Below are positions 11,646 through 23,033 of a stretch of DNA of 64,000 nt, in pieces. Numbering within the stretch: position 1 is the stretch's first letter; each line of letters starts with the position of its first letter. Source of the stretch: Lindgomyces ingoldianus (taxonomy: Eukaryota; Ascomycota; Dothideomycetes; Pleosporales; Lindgomycetaceae); assembly GCF_010093535.1 (NCBI RefSeq), contig NW_022985168.1, positions 473,727-537,726 of the forward strand. Direction: 5' to 3'. Below the pieces are notes generated by a model that searched no databases, was not told where the DNA came from, and saw only the letters and a program-made list of their open reading frames with translations. Position numbers and translations under genes: made by a program.

Positions 11646-12895
11646 TTACTTAACTCCCGTCTTGAGGTGACCTTCTTGTGTGCTCCTCGTGTTTGAGGCC
11701 TCCCTGTCTTCGATACCTAGTAATAGTCCTCTCTTCGCCATTTTTAACACTTTGGCAACCCAGTTTCCAATGGTAGGCAGCTGTGAAAGCTTCCTCCGAC
11801 CGCGAAGTATAGATGTTGAAACTGCGGATGCTTCTTGATGAGTTAGCCTTGAGGAGGCGTGATGGCATTCCAATATAGCCGTCAACATCGTACATCCCTC
11901 TTAATATAGGTGAGTATTGTCTTCCTAACGATTGCCTGCAAGGTTCCTTGCTTTAGCTTCTCGGGTACAACCGTCTGACTACGATCAGGAGGGACGGAGT
12001 TCTGATGGTCGAGGCTGGGGTCACGGTGTTTGTGAACAATCTCGCATTCGTGAACCTCAGGAGCTAATTGCTTCTCTGTGGAAGGAGAATCCCTCCTCTG
12101 TCTCCGCAGATGACGGCAGGCATATCTTTTATCTTTTTATACTCGGGGTCACTCGGTCTATAATGAACCACGCAGACACCGGCAGCTGTATCCTGCTTCT
12201 CAATCCTATCCTCTTCTGGAGTTCTCAACTCATCTTCAAGAGGTGACAATAGCTGGCTCGTCCAAGCTCCAGTAACCAGAAGGACCTTCTCAGCTTCAAA
12301 TACCTGCCCATCTTTGGTTTGGACCTCTTGAATCTGATTCCCCTCTCTCAACAACCGGTATACACCCCCATCCGCATACCTCACCCTCCTCTTCACAGCC
12401 AGCTCCATCATCTCCTTCACGGCATCCCCAGCGTCTGCCCACCCGCATCGGGATTCTCATATTTCTCCACCATTCCTTCTAACTCATTATCCCTTAGTAG
12501 CCTATTCCGCTTCTCTCCTAAGCCCTCCCAAGCCTTAATGTCCCTCGTCATATCACTCCCTCTCCCCCTAAAATTGTGCCCCTTTCCGCAAGATCACTCT
12601 CTTCGTTACTGAGCATGATCCAGTTGCTCGGGTGGAAAAATAGTCGACCCTCTGCATCCTACAGCTCAGGCCATGCCTTCCACGCTTCAAACACTTCATA
12701 CGCTTCGTACGCAAGGTCCATGCAGAACCGCGATGTGTAAGCCGCGCGCACGATCTTGTTGATATCGGTGGAAGCAGCATAGTAAGGAGGTTAAGCAGAA
12801 CGGTCAAGGACGCTTAATTTAGAGGGGTCGAGGTGCGAGAGTGAGGCATGGTAGGTGGTAGTTGTGAAATATGCTAGCACCGATTATGAGGATGC
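11646..12895 (-). pseudogene. Decayed FAD-dependent amine oxidase (sarcosine / pipecolate / fructosyl-amino-acid oxidase family)
   Basis: On the minus strand, pieces of this family appear in order but in different frames. Near 12880 an ILIIGASIF nucleotide-binding start is visible. Then come SVLDRSA, a stop, YYAASTDINKIVRAAY, then AYEAYEVFEAWKAWPEL and FFHPSNWIMLSNEE. At 12420-12064 there is a clean stretch with GVYRLLREGNQIQEVQTKDG, AEKVLLVTGAWTSQLL and CGDRGGILLPQ. The extreme C-terminus LPTIGNWVAKVLK lies in another frame near 11740, matching the usual FLP-IG end of the family. Stops and frame changes make it non-functional. Intact members oxidise N-methyl or cyclic amino acids using covalent FAD, often in peroxisomes. 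Confidence 0.78.
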
Positions 12896-13494
12896 TTGGA
12901 GCGGCGGTGGGGGAGTCGGCCAATGGTGGCGACGGTGGTTCCAGCTGGCGCCAATTAGAGATGGGTCGTTAGTTTTGGAAGGCCAAGGATAGTTGGTTAA
13001 TGAAGTATTGAATTTCTTCGAAATAGAATGAATTCCAGGAGTGAATTAATTGCATCGTGCATCCGTCGATGCTTGGTGGAAATGCATTGTGCGATGGTGT
13101 CAACTTTGGAGATCCAACAGCCCGGCTTAGTCATCCATTTCGAGCTCATTTGACTTGAAAATCAATATTTAAACCCAGCCATTTCGTAAACGAAAGGCCA
13201 TGAACCCTGCCCGAATACACTTCGCCATCGATTGCTTAGACATTGATCCCAGGGCTAATCAACAGCTTACACGTGCCACAATGCATTTGAAGCACCCATC
13301 GAGTGCTTCCTGTGAGGCTGAAGCTGAGGGGCTAAGCCTCCTGCGCCTCGAACCACCCACAGTTCTCCTTATATTCACGTTAGAACCGCGGCAGCCTCTT
13401 TCTCTCGACCTATCGATCGTGGCTCGATTCCCCCGGCTTCGTCCTTTTCCCTAAATACGGCGACAATCAACAGTTTCAAGTGAGCATTATCAAG
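12896..13494. other. Intergenic region upstream of the kinase gene
   Basis: About 600 bp. An AT-rich AATATTTAAACCC near 13165 could be a core promoter for the kinase gene, and CT-rich sequence follows at 13370-13445. Nothing else stands out. Confidence 0.4.
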
Positions 13495-15078
13495 ATGGAA
13501 AGCCCAGCTGGGATCACTTTCATAGATGAACAATCGGAATTGAAGAGACGGGGGTTTCTGAGCTCACTGTTCACCTGGCTTGCGTGGTCACGAAAGACCC
13601 TCGAGACTATCAAGAGAGAGAAGTCTCTCAATTATACGCGTGTCGGTGAAGCTCGAGTTAATGCCTCCAATTATCATGTGTACCCAACTGAAAACGCCAA
13701 GACCAAGTCTAGAAAGATCAAGACACACCAAGAACCCCGCTCTGTGCCTGGAGAGAGCGATAACCATCAAGTATCCAAAGTCCGTGGTGACCCGTTGCCC
13801 TCCTCTTCTTCTCTGATCGACGGAACACATCAGCTTTCGCGACTAGTTGAGTTCGCACTGCAAGACCAGCCTCCCCCAAAGGATGCCCTCTATAGAAGAC
13901 CCAATAAGTTGACAAAAAGTCCGACTGGACCATCTGTTCAATGGCCAGAGGATAGAGCCGATGCTGCCACATCTTCGGACCCGACTTTAAGTCCAGATAT
14001 TCGGCTAGTACCATTAGAAGAAAAATATGGCTGGAAATATGGACATCAAGTATACGGGTCATCTGACGAAGAGCCTCTTATAGTGTGTAACATCCTCGGA
14101 CACGGGTCTTTGGGCATCGTGGAAGAAGTTAAAATCAAAGGAGGCGCCTTGCCCACTTTTGTCCGTAAACGCGTTCAGCTCCCTGTAAATCGGCGTCGAG
14201 CAACCCTAAAGGTTATTCAGGAAGAGGCTAAGGCCCTGGAAAGCCTCACACATCCCCACATTGTAACCATGCTCGGATCATACGAGGTTTCCAAACAGAA
14301 CAGTCGGTATTTCTACTGCCTGCTAATGTCGCCTGTCGGAGACAACGATCTTAAAAACTTTTTGGACACTGCGGGAGAGGGGGAGCCGGTAGAACTTGAG
14401 TGGAAAGTCTGGGTTTGGAAATGGTTTGGCTGCCTTGTATCTGCGCTAGCATACATGCACAATGAAGGCATTCGACACCAGGACATCAAACCGTCGAACA
14501 TCATCCATAGAGGAAGCGACATATTCTTCACGGACTTCAGCTCTTCTTGCCGTTTTGAGGTAGGACGCACCACTTCTACCGAAGATCCATCTCGCTCCTC
14601 GCCGATGTACAGCGCTCCAGAAGTCGTGGAAAGATTTTCCGAGACTGGTGCTCTTCGTAAACATGGACGTGGATCGGACATCTTCGCATTGGGTTGTGTA
14701 TATTGTGACATGCTCTCCGTGCTCTACGGAAGACCAGTCTCGGCTTTCCACCAGTTTCTGCGGGCAGAAGCTGTTGTTTGGGGCCCATCTGGACCCAGTG
14801 CTGCGGCTGTAGGGGATATCCTCTACAGCAGAAAAATTGACTTCATACACAAATGGATTACACCATCACCCTTTTTCGATGCAATTATTGCGCCAATGTT
14901 AGCAGAGGATAGAGCATTGAGGCCAAGCGCAGCCGAGGTTCGGGAAAAGTTTTTGCTGGAACAATCACGGCCACCAGTTTATTGTAGTTGTATGACCGAC
15001 CACACAGTCCCCATTTTGGTCCAGGAATTCGATGAGGCAGCGGAACATCCCGTCATTGAACCTACTGAGAGGAATTGA
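13495..15078 (+). CDS. Divergent serine/threonine protein kinase
   Basis: Single exon, 527 residues from ATG 13495 (the in-frame GTG at 13480 is rejected). The first 190 residues are polar and without a domain. The kinase domain runs from about residue 195 to 495: glycine loop GHGSLG (202-207), basic VRKRV at 223-227 where the ATP lysine is expected, and a candidate alpha-C glutamate in EEAKALESL. The catalytic loop is RHQDIKPSN, so HRD is HQD at 328-330. The metal-binding motif is DFS instead of DFG at 347-349. The APE motif (374-376) and SDIFALGC are kept. The Asp of HQD and of DFS and the Lys of DIK are present, so activity is possible. Fungal kinases of this expanded class often carry such changes. 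Substrate and pathway are unknown. No obvious partner gene is adjacent. Confidence 0.85.
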   Translation: MESPAGITFIDEQSELKRRGFLSSLFTWLAWSRKTLETIKREKSLNYTRVGEARVNASNYHVYPTENAKTKSRKIKTHQEPRSVPGESDNHQVSKVRGDPLPSSSSLIDGTHQLSRLVEFALQDQPPPKDALYRRPNKLTKSPTGPSVQWPEDRADAATSSDPTLSPDIRLVPLEEKYGWKYGHQVYGSSDEEPLIVCNILGHGSLGIVEEVKIKGGALPTFVRKRVQLPVNRRRATLKVIQEEAKALESLTHPHIVTMLGSYEVSKQNSRYFYCLLMSPVGDNDLKNFLDTAGEGEPVELEWKVWVWKWFGCLVSALAYMHNEGIRHQDIKPSNIIHRGSDIFFTDFSSSCRFEVGRTTSTEDPSRSSPMYSAPEVVERFSETGALRKHGRGSDIFALGCVYCDMLSVLYGRPVSAFHQFLRAEAVVWGPSGPSAAAVGDILYSRKIDFIHKWITPSPFFDAIIAPMLAEDRALRPSAAEVREKFLLEQSRPPVYCSCMTDHTVPILVQEFDEAAEHPVIEPTERN

Positions 15079-16478
15079 ATACTTTCGTGGCGGAGCTGAA
15101 AATAAACCCCCAGATCGTGCCCGATATTCCCGTACAGTAGCGACTACACAAAGTTATATGATATGTTCTGCTACGGCAAGTATCATATAACGCACAACAT
15201 GACCAGGGTTGACTCTATCTATTAAAACTCTTGCTATAATCGGGGAAAACATCAGCACGATGTAAATTTCTCTCCTATATTAACCCTAGCCTGTTCTATA
15301 TTAGGCGATAAGATGCAGCGTATGTTCGTGACAGAGCCTCAGCTGATTATCTTGGTCTAGGGAATATCCTGCAAACGAAGTTTTCGTGACTGGTACATTT
15401 AATGATTAGACATTCTCTGTGTGGCTGCATGACAGAGCGGTGTTTTTAGCAAGATTTTCATGTTACTTCTTAACACGATAACTTTCTACAAGGTCCATTC
15501 TCAATCTAGAAATAAAATAAACTGCTCTTTTTACTGACCATTGTAATTCAGTTCGTTATAGATGGGAATTCGAATATAAGCACGGCTCTCTCGAAAGGCT
15601 TCAACAGGGCTGGAAATTGCAAAGATAAGGCTAACTCACATGATATACAAGTCTCTCCCCGGGAACGCCTCCATTATTCCCTCCAGAGGGATGGCATAAC
15701 TTAGACATATTCTGAAGCTATCTCTCCAATTCTCCCCCTCCACTCAAATCCTTTGATGAACCCAACCCCGCCAACGCACGCTAGTGCTACGAAAACATCT
15801 GGTCCGCCGCGAAGAATTATAGATCGCCGAGGGGACATGTGGAGGTGTCCCGCTCATGATTAATCATGCACCGTGGAGAGGTACCTGTAGGAAAGTTCCT
15901 ACTTTTAAGCCTTTTTAGACTACCTTGTCTCTCATGAATACGGCCACAAGATACGTGTTGAATACGCTTGATTGAGTTTCTGCAAAATATGAACTGCGTG
16001 AGATACTTGGGAGAACGCCTACCGCTTGTCAGTTACAATGAAACATAACAAGATCCAGATGTACAAAAGACATTTGCATTTCGTTCACCTCCTATTAAAT
16101 GCCAGAAAGATGGTGAATGGATTAAACCTGCTCTGGCGTGGTGGGCGATGACCTTAGCACGAAGAGCTTCTCGTCGGCAAACCATGGACAAAAGCACCTC
16201 AGCTGCAAATTTTTTGGAAGATGGGCATCGCCCATGTCGAAAATAACTCTCAAGCGCCTGTACGGCAAGGAAGCCAATAGATATCTTCTGATCGAAGGTA
16301 AAGTGTAATTCGCAGCTCCTTCCCTAATTTGGCTCATAGATCATGACTCATCTTGAGCTGAAATCATCTCTTTACTTGAGTCGCACAACGCATTCAGAGA
16401 GACAAAGTCAAGGAGAAGCCCAGCCCAAAAGGAAAATCAGTACCCTATTGTCTTAGGCTATCATCTCAAGCATTGAGA
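15079..16478. other. Intergenic region
   Basis: About 1.4 kb, AT-rich in parts, with no ORF that resembles a protein and no repeat I can see. It includes the 3' region of the kinase gene and the promoter of the SDR gene. Confidence 0.5.
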
Positions 16479-17437
16479 ATGGTAAAAAGACCCAAGGATG
16501 TCGTGCTCGCTGATCGCTTCACGAAAACGCTTCACACCCAACCCACTCCTCGCATTGATCCTTCGAAGAATAAACTTCCATTTCCCTTATCCGTCTGTAT
16601 CATCGGGGCTTCTCGCGGTATAGGTGCTTCTATTGCTTATGCATATGCCCAAGCTGGCGTAGGCACGATTATTCTTGTAGCAAGAGCATCTTCATCATGT
16701 GAGCTAGGGTTAGTGGAGCAACGCACGAAGGAGCTCAATCCTTCTATTCGAACGACCGCCATTGCATGCGATATCACATCTTCCAAAAGTGTGTCTGAAC
16801 TTTTGAAGAAGGTCAAAGACGACTTCGGAAAACTCGATGTTCTGGTCCTCAACTCCGGTTACTCAGGCCCTGTCGTTCTCAACATTGACGATGGCGATCC
16901 ACAGGATTTTCAAGACGTCTTTAATGTCAATGTACAAGGCACGTATCTTGTCGCGCATTACTTCATCCCGCTTTTGAAGGAGAGCAATGGAGCGAAGACG
17001 TTCATCGCTGTGGGCTCACTTGCTGCGTGTATTAACAGCGGGCATATTGCAAACACGGCATACTGCATCAGCAAGTTTGCGCAAAATCGGCTTGTGGAGT
17101 TTATATCGGAACAATATGGTGAAGAAGGGATATTAGCAGTTGCGGTCCATCCCGGGGCGGTTGCAACGGAGATGGCGAATGCGACAACTCCGGATAGTTT
17201 CAGACCTTGTGAGTTTAGATATAGGTTATACAGCAGATTACTAACAAAGTAGCAGATCTTACGGACGACCCGGGCTTGTGTGGAGCATTTTGTGTGTGGT
17301 TGAGCCAGGAGAAAAGAATGTGGATGAATGGGAGGCTTCTGTCGGCAACTTGGGACGTGGATGAGTTGTTGGAGAGGAAGGTGGATATTGAAGAGAAGGA
17401 TCTCCTTAAATGGGGGTTCAGGGTCGGCGATGCATAG
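16479..17437 (+). CDS. Short-chain dehydrogenase/reductase (SDR)
   Basis: Two exons, 16479-17208 and 17256-17437, joined by an intron with GTGAGT..GCAG ends; 303 residues. The start is ATG 16479. It is a classical SDR: cofactor loop GASRGIG at residues 43-49, CDITSS (Asp after beta-4), VLVLNSG in place of NNAG, the catalytic serine in VGSLAA, and YCISK with Y195 and K199. The downstream HPGAVATEMA is also typical. The C-terminus continues LTDDPGLCGAFCVWL and WMNGRLLSATWDVDEL, as in fungal SDRs. It probably reduces or oxidises a small carbonyl or alcohol with NAD(P)(H) in the cytosol. The substrate cannot be told, and no biosynthetic core gene lies nearby. Confidence 0.9.
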
Positions 17438-18839
17438 GCCTGAACCAATGGTAGTAAATCAGTGTGTTTGGCGTCCTATTCTACGACGATCCTCGTTGAT
17501 GAAACCCGGCGCACCCGAGCTCGGTACTCGATGAGGAGTCTACAAATCTCCGGGTTTCTATGTGGTGAGAGATGATCAAAATAAAATGCCCGTCAACCGA
17601 AGGGGGTGGGGAAACCTTTTCCTCCCGCCCTCTCCGCCAGAATCCTAACCCTTCTAAGGTTGTGGTTATTTAATTTGAGGAGCACGATGAAGGATGATAC
17701 TCACTTAGCACATTCACTGAGAATTTCTTACTTCTTGGTGGGCGGTATCTGTTTTGCCAAGGATGACGAAAAATCAATGAACATCCATTTCAAGTGCCGG
17801 GAGCCGTTTACGCGAGGTCCAGTCACCTTGAAGCCTTCGAGGGCGATAACGCAGACTTCGGCATTCCAGGTGTCAGAGGTGATGGGCAATGTGACAGGGT
17901 ACGCACTTCAGCTTGCACACCAGCCAAAGCTGAGTATCCCATCACGCCGCTCTCTAGAAAATAGCAGTTATCCACAAAAGGGTACACTAGAGAATGGACT
18001 TAGAAGGAGGCCTTGTTCTCAAATCGGGTTCTGGTTGCAAATGGCCGTGCAGCTTAGTATTCATCTCTTTGCTTTTGGAAGGAAGATATGATCATCGTGT
18101 CAGTCGATTTTAAGTCATGGCGTCCCGATAGTGGGATAGCACACAAGCCGCGCTTTGATTCAACTACAAAAGGACAACCACTAGTCACCTAGGCTTGTCC
18201 GGTTAATGATTACAACGAACGATGTTTAGCTCTGGATGAGAATATATTGTCAGTATTCCCTGGAGACTCCGCAGTGATGAAAGCGTATTTCCAGGATAAG
18301 TCCTATTACGACATTCTATTCAGATATCTTTATCTTGGGACGTCTTGGGAACCCTTAGGATATCTCCAACAGAGAGTACCCTCTTATCCACCTTTCCTTT
18401 TTTTTTTTTTTATCCATTGAAATGTCTAGTTGGCCGTAAGTCTGCTGGCAAGGCAACCTCGACCTCGGGATTTGGGAGGATTATGGCACTGAAAGTCTAT
18501 ATTCACAAAATAGAGCTACTATCATCATACCTTCTACAATCTCGGAAGCCCCTCAGATTGTTACAAATCCGTTTGTTATTCCGAACAGCAATTTTAATCG
18601 CACTTCTAACTAATCGATGGTGGATTGCGGCAGAGACAAGTCTACATGCCTGCACTTTCAATTGACTGCAACTTCATATGTACTTTCAGCGAGGGCTGGT
18701 GTGTGTGTTGTGGAGATGTATAAGATTAAAAGGGATTTTGGAAATGTATTCTCGACCGAAGGGCGCTCGATTTAGTCAACCGCGCAAACTAGGATAGTTT
18801 GAGCCTTGAAGATACAATTCTATTCCAGTTATCAATCCC
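17438..18839. other. Intergenic region with weak coding-like trace
   Basis: About 1.4 kb. On the minus strand, 17915-17750 can be read as a stop-free protein-like stretch (for example ITSDTWNAEVCVIALEGF), with no start and no match that I recognise; it may be a gene relic. A run of about 16 T lies near 18397. Otherwise nothing is seen. Confidence 0.4.
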
Positions 18840-19870
18840 CCTCAAGAGTGTAGGGAGCTTGGTGATTCTTAGTGGAGCAGAGTGACGGTTTCCCGTTCAA
18901 AAGGTCTCGCATAACGCGGTAGTCGTCGTAACAGATATGCGTGAAATGCGGTGGTCTCCAACAGTGAAGATTCCTGGGGCATTGGTTCGGGGGTATTCGA
19001 CTGCTTTTACGTGTCCAGAAGGAGTGAGCTCCACTCCGGCAACGTCCAAGCTAGAATCCTCAGTATTGGGAACACGAACTCTAGTAACTCGTAGTTGAGA
19101 TTCAGTAACTTCAAATGACTGACGGTTTTGAGTTCTTTTCAGAGTAACAGACTGTTCTGAAGTCTCGTTGACCTTGGATATGATTGTGGAAGTACAGAAC
19201 TCTACACTCTCTCTTTTAAAATATTACCTAAAGCAGTTGACACGTCTTCATGTTCTCGCTTTAGAATTCGCTCATTCCACTCTAGAACTGCGACTGTGGC
19301 ACGAACCTCCGCATTACCTGGGCGAACCCTATTCTAATATAACCACCACTTATAATGACTAGATGCTTCAGAACTTCGTCTAATTCCAGAAGCTCGACAT
19401 GCTTGGGCGGTTCGACTTCTTAAGTCTAGGAGTATCATCCATCTTCGCCCTCGACCCCTACAAATAACAACATGGTCTGGCGTCATAACCCTCTCCCCCC
19501 AATCTTCCAGTTCAACCTCTATTTTTCTCTCCCTACCCAACTTCCCATGCCCTAACACTAATTCCGCACCACTCCCTTTGAACACACCCTCATGCATCTT
19601 GACCAACCCTTTAACCAAACCTCTCTTTCTCTCTCTGGCTAACCCTATATCATTTCTAGAAGTAGTAACTTTGAGCATACCGACCGATCGCGGCACACTT
19701 TGCGGAATCGTGCAAGACCGGCAGAGTAGGTAACATTTTTGTTGGGAAGACACGCTATATTGGGATAGGACCCACCAAGCCCTTTGTGCTCAATTATAGA
19801 GGTCTTTTCCCCTCCTTAGGCACAGGTCTAACAGAGGTATTTGCCGGCTGTGCCGGAACTAATAGATAGG
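18840..19870 (-). pseudogene. Decayed mercuric-reductase-like flavoprotein (pyridine nucleotide-disulfide oxidoreductase)
   Basis: Minus-strand remains of a full-length family member. The FAD-binding start is SGTAGKYL near 19860; then IIEHKGLGGSYPNIACLPTKN, RKGLVKGLVKMH-like and GVFKGSGAELVLGHGK segments, and VMTPDHVVIC. After a frame change, VLEWNERILKREHEDV. Near the end come GVELTPSGHVKAVEYPRTNAPGIFTVGD and DDYRVMRDLLNGK. Several stops and frame changes separate these. The first redox cysteine is replaced by Tyr (codon 19765-19767, consistent with a G-to-A change), so the disulfide centre would be lost even without the frame breaks. Intact relatives use NAD(P)H to reduce metals or quinones. 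Confidence 0.82.
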
Positions 19871-21357
19871 TGTCGTAATGCCTGGGGTGGTGGCCATGGT
19901 GGATGGAAATGAAGTTGGCGAACGATATTGCGGTTTGCAACGGAGGATACTTAGACTTAGTGGATCATCCACCTCTGGAGCCCTATCTAGAAACGACTTT
20001 TCTATCTCTTTCTGCTTTCCCCTCCTTTCCCCACATTCCCATTCCACCAAATACTTCGATGTCGACTATGAAGCCGTGATGGTGCCGCTGATGAAGCATT
20101 TGTCACACACTCTCGGAACATAAACCCCTCCTTACACAGGAACCCTTGAAGATAGCTATGCGAAGCTATGAAGATGGCAAAATACGGATTAGAATTGTTT
20201 GGTGTAGCAGAATGATAAATTTAGTGATTAAGCACTAGGCTGCCAACTCACGGTGGGTTTTGACGGTATGCCGAACTGCCGAAGAATGCTGATGCGGCGG
20301 ATGGCTTGGCGGAAGTGCGTTTATTGCAAACGGCGAACCCATCTTGATGCGTGTAGCTTTGAAGAATGGGTTCTGAGCCTCTCCGTACATTCCCTGCTTT
20401 CCTGACCTTCTGGATGTGATCCGACGGGAAATCTGCGTCCTAGCGCTTGGCTCTTCGATCTCTGCATCACCACCTGGATCCCGAATCAAGCTGCGGAAAC
20501 TGTTCTATCAGCTGAACAGCTCTGATCTCGCATCGATTCTCCCAGGCTTGAAGTTCCGGTGGAGCCGTGCAGACGGTTATGTGGCTGGACTCCCAAATTT
20601 CAGTGGCGTCGCTGTCCTAATCCCCATCGAGCGGGCTGAGCAGGAGAAGTGCAGCCTGGTAAGGCGGATTCAGCGAGTGCTTCCCATCAGTGCTTGAAAC
20701 CATCACAATCGCTCATCACCACCAAACGACACATATCTTCAAATTAGATGCCTTTGTCAAGAATTTAATGAAGATTCCAAAACATTTCCACCACGTCGTA
20801 ATTCAGGGAGGATATTGTGAGCGGCTCCGGTCCCAAATCCAGGGACTCCCGCGCCTTACGCAGATCACTAAGCGCTCCTATTTATAACTGGCCTGTCACA
20901 GTTGGAATGAAACGCGATTCGCAGTCTTAGCTTGGTCCAAGACGGACCGAGCATTGACCGAGCATTGGCACAGCTTGTGACTTGGTGGTGCTGCGGCGCC
21001 CGCGCTGGCTGGGCTGCACAGCTGAAATCGGAATGAGGCTGATGGTATTGCCTTGACACTGTTTCGATTCCTTTCCTTTCCCTCTTTCTCCCCACAGTCA
21101 CTCCTGCTTCGTTGCTCTGAATACAAGCACTTCACAAGTACGCTCATTAGCTCTCGCGTGAGGAGGAAACCTTCATACACTTTCTGTCGTAAGACTAGCG
21201 GATTGACAACCCAGTTTGACCGACCGACAACAAACATTGCTTTTGCAGCCTTCCGAGTCGTCTACCCCAAACAATCCCCAACACATCTCTCCCCAAACAT
21301 CTTCTCGTGGAACGGATATACAGAAGCCCCTGGTGACGGGCTGACAGGGAGAACAAA
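19871..21357. other. Intergenic region upstream of the MARVEL gene
   Basis: About 1.5 kb. Several open frames of 60-110 codons exist on both strands, but none looks like a protein family. CT-rich sequence at 21065-21110 probably belongs to the core promoter or 5' UTR of the gene starting at 21358. Confidence 0.45.
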
Positions 21358-22450
21358 ATGCGAATTCCGCAGAGCTACATCCAGAAATGCAAAGTCGTAG
21401 CGCACGTCTTCCAAGTGCTGTTCATCTTCATAGCAGCATGCATCACCATTGGAGTATTTACTAAAGGCGGTGATACGGGCGGCGCGACTAAATTCTTCTT
21501 TGCTTTGGTATGTCTAATTCTCTCTCCTTCCAGGCCTACCTTCCCTAATCCCCGATTAACTACGACGACACATTAAGGAGACCCCCAAACTGACACTTCC
21601 TTCTCAGTGTTTCCTCTCCATTCCTGCGCTAATCTACCTCGTCATGACACCTATGTGGAGCCGTGCAGAGCGCTTCGTTAACGCCTACGCCTTTGTTGCG
21701 CTCGATGCGCTCTACACGATATTCTGGTTCGCCGCCTTCATTTCCGTCGCGATGTGGAACTCCAAGGGGATTAAGGAAGGCGAAAAGGACAAGAAGATAA
21801 ACGAAGGTGATGGGAATTGCACAACCTTCAAGTTCGGCCCGGAGGCCATGTGTAAATTATCGAGGGCGACCGTCGGATTCGGCATTGTGATATTGTAAGA
21901 GTCCCCTCAATTCTGAAGAAGCCTACCTATGGATAGGAAGGACCCTAGCTGACAACTACTCAGTATATTTTTTGGTCTCACAACCGCAATCTCCGCCTAC
22001 TACCTCATAAAATTCCGCAGAGACGGCATCCTGCCCTTCCAATCCGCAACCCCGAACCCGCGCCATCTGGGCGGCGAAACTTCTGGCGGCGGTGGAGGCA
22101 AAGATAATACCTGGTCATCCGAATACGAAGCCCCCGGTCGCGAATCTGATGAAGAGGACCGCCATACTGAACGCGGCGGCAACCAAGAAGAAGACGAATA
22201 TGCTTTGCTGCATTCGACGGAGACAGATGAAGGACGCCATCCTGGGCGCCCGCTAAGTTGGGGCGACGATAGGTATAATAGGGCTCCTGCGCCCCCGTAT
22301 GCGGGATATGATGATGACGCGGCAGCGAATGCGTTGAGTCCGGGCGGGTATGAGGAGTATAGACGGGAGGCGGGGGCGCCGCAGCCGCCACATGGGGGAG
22401 GATATGGAAATGGAGGGCAGGGGTATAGTTTCAGTGGAGGAGATCGGTGA
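21358..22450 (+). CDS. MARVEL-type four-helix membrane protein
   Basis: Three exons: 21358-21507, 21608-21894, 21964-22450; 307 residues. There are four hydrophobic segments: about residues 14-33 (VFQVLFIFIAACITIGVF), 46-65 (FFFALCFLSIPALIYLVM), 76-100 (AYAFVALDALYTIFWFAAF) and 133-156 (VGFGIVIFIFFGLTTAISAYYL). This is the layout of fungal MARVEL-domain proteins, with an acidic, Gly/Pro/Tyr-rich cytosolic tail (NRAPAPPYAGYDDD, PPHGGGYGNGGQGYSF). Such proteins sit in the plasma membrane or secretory system and help to organise membrane domains. The long tail is typical of filamentous fungal members. The exact role is unknown. Confidence 0.8.
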
Positions 22451-23033
22451 AAACGAGGAAGAAAGGACTAAGCGGCGAGTAATGCCTTCGAAGATGGGAA
22501 GGTAGCGCAGAGATAGTGGGAGAGGAGATTTGTCTGGATACCTATTTGCGGGTTTAGATGTTGCTTGCCTTTGTGTTGAGTATATCAAGAGGACTAAATG
22601 CACTGTGCACTGCAGTAAATGAAGAATAGGAGAGGAGGAGGAAGAGGAAGAGGAAGAGGCATTGCACTCTTTGGAGTTTCAAGGTTCTGGCATATGATCT
22701 TGCCAAGATGATCTTAGCGCTTCAGCGATTTTTCTTGGTGGTTCGAATTTTAACTGCATATATATCCATTCCTAGAAGCCTTATTCTGTCAGCAGGTGAA
22801 CTTTTTGCTAATGAGACTGAGACTCAACAAATATCGCGGAAGACTAGCTAGATTGATGTTTGAGGATTTATAACCCTTTGCCGCTTGTGTTGGTGGTGAG
22901 GGGAAGGGGGGAGCCGGGTGAGGAGTATTATGGTGCGCACGCGTCGGAGGAAATGGCTGTTGTGGTGTGTTAGACCCAATGAAGGAGCGTCATGAATGTA
23001 ACTCTCAGTAAACCAGTACTATTTTCAAGCCAT
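22451..23033. other. Intergenic region with purine microsatellite
   Basis: About 580 bp between the MARVEL gene and the inverted-repeat element. It holds a GAGGAA-type purine run (about 22628-22659) and no ORF of note. Confidence 0.5.
22628..22659. repeat. (GAGGAA)n-like purine microsatellite
   Basis: A run of GAG and GAA trinucleotides of about 32 bases, all purine on the plus strand, in the 3' flank of the MARVEL gene. Confidence 0.8.
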
